Shown one piece after another: positions 1 to 8,060 of a stretch of 35,608 nt of DNA. This stretch comes from Chara braunii. Its lineage: Eukaryota; Streptophyta; Charophyceae; Charales; Characeae. Position 1 is the stretch's first letter. Every line of letters begins with the position of its first letter. The stretch is from NCBI GenBank assembly GCA_003427395.1, contig BFEA01000005.1, forward strand, positions 7,846,820 through 7,882,427, written 5' to 3'. A program made the position numbers and the translations under genes. Under the pieces are notes generated by a model, which was not told the DNA's origin, ran no database searches, and was given only the letters and a program-made list of their open reading frames with translations.

Positions 1-98
<98 letters not shown>
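1..98. repeat. (ATCA)n microsatellite
   Basis: Perfect tetranucleotide array, about 24 units, cut by the left window edge. Read on the minus strand it is (TGAT)n and lies directly downstream of the primer binding site of element F, so it belongs to that element's untranslated leader. Confidence 0.97.
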
Positions 99-121
99 GG
101 TGAGTCATCCAATGCTGGTCT

Positions 122-133
122 GCTCCGATACCA
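122..133 (-). other. Primer binding site of element F (initiator-Met tRNA type)
   Basis: The minus strand reads TGGTATCGGAGC, 11 of 12 bases of the usual plant-type iMet PBS (TGGTATCAGAGC). It lies three bases downstream of an LTR ending ...TATGCAACA. This orients F to the left; its coding part lies outside the window. Confidence 0.85.
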
Positions 134-676
134 AACTGTTGCATACCCGTGAAACATAGTCATAAGTATGGCACAGATTCCCAGAACCGACCAGATAATA
201 CAGAGTAAATACAAATACAGCGGCAGACTTGAGATACATGGACTGACTCTGACCTGACTCGGACTGCAATCGAACACTCTCAATCATTCATCAGGGGTGT
301 GAAAGCCCTGGCCTTGGACATAGACGAAAGGCCAGGGTCTGAGATCATCCACGGACGAATGGAGGGAGGAGAGAGATGAAGGGAGGAGGAGAGGGAAGAT
401 GACGCCAACTCGATGTTTCCAAAGATAGTATCTTGAAATGTCAGAGCTGGCGAAAGTCCGAAATGTCGCAAATACAGTGTCCCACAATGTCTCAGATATC
501 GATCTCACAATGTCAAGTACATCTCCAGAGGCAGATGAAATCAGATCCCACAACTAGTCCTCAATCTATAGTCCCCATGTTGCTGTCTCCAATGTCATCA
601 GAATTTGTAACCATCTTTCATACTTATAGTAGTCCCGTAGGAGAACCCAGAAGTAGACTTAGACTGAGAAGGTGGG

Positions 677-701
677 AGGAGAGAGAGAGAGAGAGAGAGA
701 G
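677..701. repeat. (GA)n microsatellite ending in an N
   Basis: Pure GA run inside the LTR of F, followed by an undetermined base at 702; probably a contig join or an unresolved length. Confidence 0.9.
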
Positions 702-1014
702 NGGAAGAGGGAGAGAAGGCGAGGCCTTCCTCCCTGGTACCTGTCCGGTAGCTATGGCGCTGCAGGAGGCTGGCGCTGGGCCGCGGGCTGGGCCGGTGGC
801 TGGCGCTGTTCCTGCTGCGCTGGTTCCTCCTAGCCGCTGTCTTGATCTCGCCTCGCTGCTCGTACTAACGCTGCTGCGCTGCGCTAACCTTACTAACGCT
901 GCAATGCTGCGCTAATCCTGAAGACGAACTCCTCGCTACTAACCTCTCTACTGAGGCTGGTACCCAGCCTTTTGTAGTGCTGGGCCGACCTCCTACCTGC
1001 TGGTACCTACCGGC

Positions 1015-1043
1015 CTGGACCGTTGATCTGATCAACGGTCCAG
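1015..1043. repeat. 29-bp perfect palindrome (14-bp arms, 1-nt centre)
   Basis: CTGGACCGTTGATC, a single T, then GATCAACGGTCCAG. The arms are exact reverse complements. It lies in the middle of the LTR of F and could form a strong hairpin or a dimeric protein-binding site; function unknown. Confidence 0.95.
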
Positions 1044-1403
1044 CTTTAAAACTGGACTTGGCGCCTAAACGCGGCAGCCTCTGCAGCGCCGCCGGTAGGT
1101 CCTATGCTGGACCGGTACCGGCCTTGTGGCCGTTGGCCCGGGCCTCTACCCCTGGCCTGCCTGAACCGCCGTGGTCCTCGCCTATCTGGGCCTCATCTGA
1201 ACCGTCGTCCCCTTGGGCCTACCATGCCTATCTGGAACCGGGCCCTAACTGGGGCCCGTGTGGCTCAGAATGCCACACCTATCCTCAATACAACAGATGG
1301 GTGCTCAGCAGATCGGCACCCTTGACCACTCAAATAGCAAGCAACCGTTAACAACACAGGCGGCTGTAAAGGGGAGTTGCCCCTAACATTATTATATCCA
1401 ACA

Positions 1404-1465
1404 GGATTTGAACTCAACATCTGTTTATCAACAGTCGCATGTGTGTACCATTCATCCACAAGGCA
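1404..1465 (-). other. Decayed tRNA-like sequence (tRNA pseudogene or SINE head)
   Basis: On the minus strand the sequence begins GCCTTGTGGATGAATGGTA and ends at AGTTCAAATCC. The first part fits a pol III A box (TGGATGAATGG, 10 of 11) and the last a B box (AGTTCAAATCC, 9 of 11), 33 bases apart. The 5' half resembles tRNA-Leu. The anticodon stem is only 3 bp with a loop of at least 8, and the T stem does not pair, so this is not a functional tRNA. It stops exactly where the LTR of F begins, as if F had inserted at the B box. Confidence 0.4.
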
Positions 1466-1809
1466 GGTACTGAAATCTGTTTAGGTCTGTTTGCTGTGAC
1501 TCGTGTGCCAAATTGAGCCGCTGGGCTCTCGTCGCGCCCGCGGACAAGCATGAACGGGCAGGCTTGGAAATAGAGGAGTCAAACAGGCCTCAGAAATGGC
1601 CCAGGCCGACAATTGACCAAAAAGTCAACAGTCAGCTTGTGGACCCAGGCCCAGATCCGAGAAGTCAAAGTCAACACACAAGATTTCCTGGCCATCGATC
1701 TGGAATGATCTAACAGTGGTTTGCAGGTTCCAGAAGATTCAGTCCTCAAGGAGTCCAGACCGAAACTCGGACAAATCGGAAGATCCGGGCCCTCCAAATC
1801 GGAAGATCC

Positions 1810-2000
1810 GGGCCCTCACATGGACCGATGCTGACCGAGAACAGGCGAGTCAACACTATATTATGTTGACCTCGCCACTGCTTGGACATTCAGTCTTGCG
1901 AGTTNGGGCCCTCACATGGACCGATGCTGACCGAGAACAGGCGAGTCAACACTATATTATGTTGACCTCGCCACTGCTTGGACATTCAGTCTTGCGAGTT
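1810..2000. repeat. 95-bp exact duplication around a single N (assembly artefact)
   Basis: Bases 1810-1904 and 1906-2000 are identical and separated only by N1905. The matching 3' LTR of A has this block once. An unmerged contig overlap explains it better than biology. Confidence 0.93.
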
Positions 2001-2307
2001 GCTTGCGGCTACAACGCTGCATGTGAGACTTGAGAGGAGGTGCTGGCGCCAGGCTGCTAGATAAGCGCCAGCCAGACACTATAGTATAGAGAGAGGGAGA
2101 GGGCGGCCATGGCTGTGACCATAGATGACGGCGAGCGAATGAGGAGAGAGGGGGAGAGAGAGTGTGGGTGATGTGAGATGTCGTGCGTACATACCTGGTG
2201 TCTTCAGATGTGAAGCTGCTGTGGATTCTTGCTCGCTTTTGGAGGATCGTTTATCTGTGACTGGCTGCTTCCACATCGTCGACGAGTTACATTGAGTACG
2301 GAGTGCT

Positions 2308-2410
2308 GATGTGGCACACTGAGCGCAGATTGCTGACGTGGCGCATTGAGTACAGATTGCTAACACGGCACATTGAGTACAGATTCCTGACGTGGCAGAG
2401 GTGGGGAGCC
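2308..2410 (+). promoter_or_regulatory. LTR sub-repeats with TGACGTGGC motifs
   Basis: About four ~27-bp units of the form ATTGCTGACGTGGCGCATTG, partly decayed (TGATGTGGC, TAACACGGC). The same array is in the 3' LTR (20066-20160). TGACGTGGC combines the ACGT core recognised by plant bZIP factors (G-box/ABRE type). Binding is inferred from motif knowledge only. Confidence 0.55.
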
Positions 2411-2566
2411 TGAAGGAGAAGAGGGCCTTAATTGCTGTGTTACACTTCTCCTTCCAACTGTCTATTCTCCNAGTACAGATTCCTGACGTGGCAGAGGTGG
2501 GGAGCCTGAAGGAGAAGAGGGCCTTAATTGCTGTGTTACACTTCTCCTTCCAACTGTCTATTCTCC
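2376..2566. repeat. Second 95-bp exact duplication around a single N (assembly artefact)
   Basis: Bases 2376-2470 and 2472-2566 are identical and separated by N2471. The block occurs once in the 3' LTR of A. The repeat length equals that of the duplication at 1810-2000, pointing to a fixed overlap length in the assembler. Confidence 0.93.
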
Positions 2567-2743
2567 ATTCCTCTCTTTTCTGGATACTGTGAACTTCGGG
2601 ACATACACGTGGTAATGAGGAAACTTCAAACATGTACTTCTATGACTTCGAACTGATGGACTTATTGGATTGATTATCTCACGACGTTGCACAGCATTGT
2701 TATCTGCGACACGATTGAATGACGAGACGGGTTCATTACAATT

Positions 2744-2755
2744 TGGTATCGGAGT
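2744..2755 (+). other. Primer binding site of element A
   Basis: TGGTATCGGAGT, three bases after the LTR end; 10 of 12 bases of the plant-type iMet PBS. It has the same C-to-G-side variant (CGG) as elements B, E and F, with a further final C-to-T change. Confidence 0.8.
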
Positions 2756-2834
2756 GAACTCACCTCATCTTGCCGATTTGCTGCTCGATCGAAGACGACC
2801 GCGCGATAGAAGTTGAAGATATCTCTCTGATAGA

Positions 2835-3043
2835 GTGCTGACGTGGCACTTGCAGAGTGGTTGTAACCATATGCTCGTGTCCACGCGGCACTTGCTGGCT
2901 GGTTCCCGCAAGGGAATAAATCGCCAGAATAATCTCTCTCTGAAAGGGGTGCTGACGTGGCAAAGGCAGAGTGGTTCTTACCATAGGCCTGCGCCGACGT
3001 GGCACTCACTGGTTGGTTCCCGCGAGGGAATAAATCGCCAGTA
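2835..3043 (+). repeat. 114-bp imperfect tandem duplication in the leader of A
   Basis: Two copies starting GTGCTGACGTGGCA at 2835 and 2949, each ending GGGAATAAATCGCCAG. Each copy carries two ACGTGGC-like motifs (one degraded to CACGCGGC). It is non-coding leader between PBS and gag. Confidence 0.85.
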
Positions 3044-3091
3044 GATGCTGTGCTGATTGAAGAGCGCTGAAGAGGACGGCAGAACCAGCGC

Positions 3092-3245
3092 TGACGTGGC
3101 ATACTGGCGAGAGCATTGCCCACGTGGCATACTGGCGATGGCATTGCCTACGCAGCATACTGGCAATAGCATTGCCTACGTGGCATACTGGCGAGAGCAT
3201 TGTCCACGTGGCATACTGGCGATAGCATTGCCTATGTGGCATACC
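3092..3245 (+). repeat. 28-bp tandem repeat array with ACGTGGC motifs
   Basis: Units start at 3101, 3129, 3157, 3185, 3213 and 3241 with exact 28-base spacing; consensus contains ATACTGGCGA, GCATTGCC and ACGTGGC. The array continues the ACGTGGC series of the LTR and the 114-bp duplication, giving more than ten such motifs between 2300 and 3245. The units abut without unique spacers, so it is not a CRISPR-like array. Confidence 0.93.
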
Positions 3246-3554
3246 GAAGAGAGAACCGCTGCGGTTGTTGAAGATAGGCTGACGAGGAACCAGAAGAACA
3301 GCGGGATGATGTGTCCCGTTGAGTGCTGATATAAGCTAGGCCTCTGATTGCCCCTGATCTGGACTTACCTCGTTGAGGTGTTGATTGATGCTGACCTGGA
3401 CTTACCTGTGCGGTTTCCTGATGTTGTCTGGCCTGTGGACTGCCTGTTGATGATTCGTGATCGCACGGCCAAAGGAATCCACACACATTGTAAACAACAT
3501 CGAAAGCAGCAAAGCACCTGGAACGGAAATAATAGAATATGACCTTGATATTAT
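3246..3554. other. Rest of the leader of A, no gene
   Basis: Non-coding stretch up to the DNA element. Small open frames exist, but none has a recognisable domain and none is shared with the related element C. Confidence 0.6.
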
Positions 3555-3562
3555 TATTGGAT

Positions 3563-3649
3563 CTAGGAAGATTCTCACGCCCGGCTGGTCCCGCCCGGGG
3601 GGGTCTGACGCCCGGGGTACCCGGGCGTGCAAAAAAAAAAAAAAAAAAA

Positions 3650-3691
<42 letters not shown>

Positions 3692-4054
3692 GTTTTCTGC
3701 GCTCTCCCAGAGGACTCCAAATCCGGGCTCATTTCGTTTTTTGCGAGTTGGCTGTCAAGAGGGGGGGAGTGAAAGGGGCTAAAGGGGTCTAAAGGGGGGT
3801 GCCTTTGTGTGATTCTGTTATTTTCTTTTTTATCTCCGATTCTGTGAGGAATTATAATGTGACCCTCAGCCAAAAGTGGTTTGCATTTCAATCCTACACA
3901 ACATATTTTTTTTTCGGAATTTTGTGTTTTTTTTTTTTTTTTTTTTTGGCGCTGGGGCTGCCCGGAACCCTGCCCGGGGGTCATGCCCGGCCGGGCACCT
4001 GGGCGTGTACCCGGGCAGAAGTTGGGTGCCCAGGCGCCCGGGAAAGCAGCCTAG
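3563..4054 (-). mobile_element. GC-ended non-autonomous DNA element, copy 1 (8-bp TSD)
   Basis: Flanked by a perfect 8-bp duplication TATTGGAT (3555-3562 and 4055-4062). Termini are CTAGG...CCTAG. Both ends are clusters of CCCGGG-type words that can pair with each other. The interior is AT rich, with a long A run meeting a long T run near 3631-3690. Bases about 3800-3925, read on the minus strand, match the core of copy 2 (10848-11124). It encodes no protein. The 8-bp duplication is typical of hAT superfamily transposons; superfamily placement is inferred, and the CTAGG ends are not a textbook hAT terminus. Confidence 0.8.
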
Positions 4055-4151
4055 TATTGGATTTTATTTATTTTTGTTTTTGTTGTTCTGAATCTCTGGC
4101 AAGACTGCGGAACAGATAATTGTATAGTCTGATTGTGCGGTAACTCCCAGG

Positions 4152-6136
4152 ATGGCATCCATGTGGAACAACTTGCGGCTGTCTGGTTTGACGAAGTTTA
4201 TTCCCTTGTTCTTCTATCCTGTCTCATTGAAGCTGTACGCGGACGAAGAACTACGCACGCGAGGGCAAGTGAACGCCCGCAGGGACCAGGAAAAGCTGAA
4301 ACTGCAGCAGGCCCTGACTGAAATCCATGAGGCTGGCCCGGAAGCAGAAGCCCATGTCCGGAGTCAGTTTGATCTGCACAGTTTCGAGGAACAGCTGGAC
4401 CAGGCTGCAACAGGAGTTATCTCCTCTGTGTGGCAGGAGAAATGAACCTGGCTCTAGCCAGGGCCCGCCACAGTCTGGACCAATTCGTCGCTGAAATGCT
4501 GGCCAGAAATGTTCATCAAACTGAAGAAGTAGACCAAAGGAAAGAAGGAGAAACAAGCGGGGAAACCAGACAGGAACTAAATGAGGCTGTAGTTGACCAG
4601 AATATCATATTCTGACAACTAGAAGAAACATTGCAGGCAAAAAAGAAGAAGACGAAACCCATAGAACAGCAAAGGAAGAAAGAAGAAGCAGAAGAAAAAA
4701 AAATGAATGAAATCGGAAACAAAGTAAAAATGGAAGAACGAAGTGATGTTGCGACTCTCATTCAAAACATGATGTCTTACCTTGTTCTCTTGGAAACGAA
4801 ACTAGACCAGGTGATTGCCGATAAGGATATGCTTTCTGCCCAGCTGGCAGCATTGACCAATGTGGTCAAACAGAAGCAGCCTATGACCACAAAAGATCAA
4901 AAAAAGACCGAAGAAGAACCAAAGCCTGAACCAGTAGAGAAACTAATGGGAGACGCAATGAAGACCCCCCCCAAAGAAGAAACCCAGAAGAAAGAGGCAT
5001 GAAGGGAGAAATTGAAAATGAAGCTTCCCTTCACATACAACGGTAAGAAAGGGGAACATTTGTTGCTGTGCATCGCTGAAATCCAGACCTATTGTTCCAC
5101 AACCCCGGTGGACGAAGATAGCCAAGTGGTGTTTACCACCTTGTGTCTTGGTGAGGCATGGTTACCGTCAAAAGCAAACACCGCCAGATTTGAGTTTATC
5201 GGGGATGGGGCAAAGACCTTAACCCTGAGAGACTTTTTGAAGAAGATTAAACCACCTGTACCTTTGCCACTTCAGAAATGAGGGAAAACGACAGCTCCCG
5301 AAGAACTCGGAGGCCGGGCCTGATGACGACTGCCATTGATAAACCTAATCGCCGACCATCGTTTCGTTTCGCCCTCCTGAAAGGTCGGAGGCCCGCTAAT
5401 TCCCAAACCGACAAATGTAATAGTGGTTTAAAGAAAGATTTCTGGATAAGACGACCGCAGACAAAGCGTTCGACCAACGGACTTCGTTGTCTGAGCACCA
5501 CTAAACGTCTATTGACGCGCTTTCTCGTAAGGTAGATCGTTTGCTGGGTACCCGACCTGAACATACACGACGATCAGGTCCTGTACATCTACTCACGTGC
5601 ATTGCCTGAGCCAATCCGTGGTCAACTAGTAGCGGAAGCTAAATCAGGTAAGTACAACTACCTTCAGTTTCGGGATGTCGCTCTGCAGAGAGCAGAGGAC
5701 TTCCCAGGTTAAGGGTACTTACATTGGGGTTACAATGATAGGACAGGGGGGTGGACAAGGAAAAAGAGTCTTGTGGAGACAAAATAGCCAAGACCACACT
5801 CTCGTTGTGTTCGACGACGACACAATGGAGAAGTGGCCCCTCAAAGGAAGCGAGGGACAGGTAAGTGCGAGTGGAGAATTGGGTAAGGGTGATGTCACCG
5901 CCGTAGTTGTCAACAAGGGTGGCAACAATAAGAGGAATGGAAACGGATATAGGAGGACACCGCGTTCCTTTCCAGCTCATCCTAGCATAGGTGTTGGGAA
6001 ACCATGGGAGAAGATGGGCATTTCCCATGACACATGGCAGGAGATAATGAACAATCACCAGTGCCTGAACTGCGTCATTGCGGGGCATATTATAGCATGG
6101 TGCCCTCTGATAAGGAACCCAAAAGGGAGCAGCTAG
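4152..6136 (+). pseudogene. gag: gag of element A (broken)
   Basis: Gag forms the virus-like particle and binds RNA. Pieces in order: a basic, coiled-coil-like N-terminal part (4430-5002, rich in Lys and Glu), the gag core starting KLPFTYNGKKGEH (5018 on), then after the MITE insert a continuation with LSRKVDRLL (about 5510) and HDDQVLYIYSRALPEP (about 5560), and a CCHC zinc knuckle CLNCVIAGHIIAWC near 6061-6105. The same layout (charged coiled coil, core, knuckle) is seen in the Gag of element C. Stops at 4613 and 5000, frame changes near 4440, 5545 and 5690, and a 177-bp MITE break it. The start at 4152 is uncertain. Confidence 0.8.
5251..5427. mobile_element. 177-bp MITE with TTAA target duplication
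   Basis: Flanked by TTAA on both sides (5247-5250, 5428-5431). Ends are ACCAC and GTGGT, extending to an imperfect inverted repeat of the form ACCACnnnTACnTTTGYC. Removing the element and one TTAA restores gag in frame (…LKKI-KERFLDKTT…). TTAA targets are known for piggyBac and Kolobok type transposons; which of these applies is not decided by the sequence. Confidence 0.82.
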
Positions 6137-6149
6137 TAGGAGTAGCATC

Positions 6150-6717
6150 TGGTCCTACTGAGCTGAAGGGTGTAGATATAGGGCCAACGCCAGAAACCCC
6201 TTTCCACCCTTCAACTCCTATGGCAAAGGATGTTTCTTCCTTGGCCCCTCACACAGATCGCCCTGAACCTGTTATGTGTAGAGTTCCACTGAGTGAGACC
6301 ATTGATGAGCTTGGCAACAAACTAGTTAACCTACGAAGCTCAAGGGCTAAGAAGGCGAAGTCTAAAGGCGAGTTGATGCTTGCAGACGTGGCGATTTCCC
6401 GAACTCGGACAGGTGCTCAGTTGGACATAGGTTCGACTAGATCCTACATATTCGAAGGTGCTATAAGGAAAATGCACCTCAGAATGCAAGTAAAGAATCT
6501 ATCCCAACCTATTGTCTCTATGTTGGCAGATCTGAGTACCATCACAGTTTCCCAATGTGTGGAAAACGTGAAGTGTTACTTCTGGACACAGGAAGGTAAG
6601 CACATCTTGCATGAAGCAACCTTTTTTATTGAGAAGAATCTGCCATTTGATATGATCTTGAAATGGATTGGCATGAGGAAGCAGACCCCTAGATCAGATA
6701 CAAGGAGAAACATGTAA
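6150..6717 (+). pseudogene. pol: pol of element A: protease region (broken)
   Basis: Aspartic protease that would process Gag-Pol. The active-site segment reads AQLDIGSTRSYI near 6417-6450; the family has D-S/T-G-A, so Ser has become Ile here. Downstream SQPIVSMLADLSTITVS and NLPFDMILKWIGM align with the matching parts of element C (ADPIVSVLADNRTM; DLPFDIVLGMDW), where the conserved GMDW has become KWIG. The frame differs from that of the CCHC knuckle and ends at a stop at 6715. Confidence 0.8.
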
Positions 6718-8060
6718 AACTTAAGAATGAGAATAATGAATTGAAATCAATCAAATAGTATCACAAATCAGGTTTGGACTCCTGCATTTCGATCGATGGT
6801 TGTAAAGAAGAAGTTCGCGTAGGAGGTGATGATGGTATTAGTAAAAATTGTTGGTGAATATTCTTCCTCCTACCCTCCTTCTATTAAATAACTACTTAAA
6901 GAGTATAGTGACCTGCAGAACGAACCAACGAGGGTGACTAGAAGAAAGATTAAACATACTATTGAAATTGTTCCCAGGAGTATGATTCCCAAAGGACCAG
7001 TCTATCGTATGTCCCCGAAGAAACTTGATGAATTAAGGAAGCACTTGCAGGAAGTAACTGAAAAAGGGATGGATCAGACCTAACTCTTCTCCTTATGGGA
7101 CTCCTGTTTTGTTTGCCCCCAAAAAGGAAGGTGAGTTACGGCTCTGCATTGACTATCGAGGGTTGAATGCGATCACTGTCAAGATTGTTGAACCCCTCCC
7201 CGAATTGACGACCTCCTAGATCAATTGCAAGGAAGCAGGTACTTCAGCAAGATTGACTTCAAGTCCAGCTACCACCAGATTGAGGTAGCCCTTGAAGATC
7301 CCACATGCGGTTAACTAGGGGTGTTATCTTCGATAAATTTTGCACCGCAATTGCCACATTGTGTTGATTTTTTGCTTTTTTCTTGTTTTTATTTTTGTGT
7401 GATATATATGTGCTTTAGGGTACTTCACGTGTCCAATTTTGACATGTTTGGATCAATAATGAAAAAGTTGGCTCGAAGATCAACACAAAACGGCCTTCAG
7501 AACAAGGTATGAACACTGAGTTCATCGTAATGTCGTTTGGGTTAACCAATGCATCTGCCACCTTTCAGAGGTCAATGAATGAATTGCTTAGAGATTGGTT
7601 GGATCAATTAGTAGTTGTATACCTTCATGACATACTTGTATTCAACAAAACGTTCGAAAACCACGAGAAACATCTGCGTTTGATTTTACAGAAACTTAGA
7701 GAAGGAAAATTTTAATTGAACTCCAAGAAGTTTGAATTCACAAAGTCTGAAGTTTTGTACTTAGGACATATTGTGAATGAAGATGGGTTGAGGGCCGAAG
7801 AGAAGAAAATTGCTGCTATAAGAGACTAGCCTAAGCCAACGACTCTAACCGAATTGTGTTCCTTCCTTGGATTGGCTAGCTATTACTGGAAGTTTGTCAG
7901 AAACTTCTCCTCTATAGCTGCCCCAATGAGGAAGCTCCTGAAGAAAGAGACCATCTGGCTTTGGGATAAAGATTGTGAGTCAGCGTTTATAAAGTTGAAA
8001 AATGCGCTTACTCACTATCCTGTTTTGAAAATTGCAGCACATCCTTACCTTTTGCCGTGA
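6718..8060 (+). pseudogene. pol: pol of element A: reverse transcriptase (broken)
   Basis: RT fingers and palm can be followed through several frames: a PVYRMSPKKLDELRKHL linker (about 6995), [16 protein letters not shown] (about 7137), YFSKIDFKSSYHQIEV with the first catalytic Asp (about 7240), then a 171-bp insertion, FIVMSFGLTNASATFQRS (7520), and VVVYLHDILVF (about 7610). The catalytic YxDD box reads YLHD, so the second Asp is lost. The thumb and connection VLYLGHIVNEDG and SFLGLASYYWKFVRNFS follow, with a TAG at about 7828 where relatives have Trp. Clearly related to the RT of element C. Confidence 0.85.
7301..7471. mobile_element. ~171-bp insertion with ~10-bp flanking duplication in RT of A
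   Basis: Interrupts the RT codons between VALED and QHKTAFRTRY. The flanks CTTGAAGATC (7291-7300) and CTCGAAGATC (7472-7481) differ at one base; removing the insert and one copy restores the frame. It is AT rich, non-coding and lacks clear terminal inverted repeats. A 9-10 bp duplication would suit a Mutator-like element, but with no inverted repeat the class stays open. Confidence 0.65.

Larger units (their letters stand above)
137..1403 (-). repeat. LTR of element F (5' LTR, minus strand)
   Basis: On the minus strand the segment starts TGTTGGATATAATAATG and ends GGTATGCAACA, giving matched TGTTG/CAACA termini, and is followed by an iMet-like PBS. Length is about 1.27 kb. The right boundary is chosen from the TGTTG start; the partner LTR is outside the window, so no target duplication can be checked. 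The last 13 bases plus PBS strongly resemble those of element E. It contains a GA microsatellite with one undetermined base at 702 and a long palindrome at 1015-1043. The open frames inside it show no recognisable domain. Confidence 0.7.
1492..2740 (+). repeat. 5' LTR of element A
   Basis: Starts TGCTGTGACTCG and ends GGGTTCATTACA; matches 19385-20400 over its length with scattered substitutions. It looks longer than the 3' copy only because two exact 95-base blocks are repeated across single Ns (1905, 2471); without these it is about 1,057 bp. It contains a TATA-like loop in a 12-bp hairpin (GGCGAG-TCAACA ... TGTTGACCTCGCC), a GA-rich stretch, and near the 3' end ~27-bp units with TGACGTGGC. 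Confidence 0.9.

Noticed and set aside
3092-3245. CRISPR-like array
   Set aside because: 28-bp units are contiguous with no unique spacers, in a eukaryotic retrotransposon leader.
3232-3984. 250-codon minus-strand frame
   Set aside because: Crosses the repeat array and the A/T homopolymer of a non-coding DNA element; low complexity and no family match.
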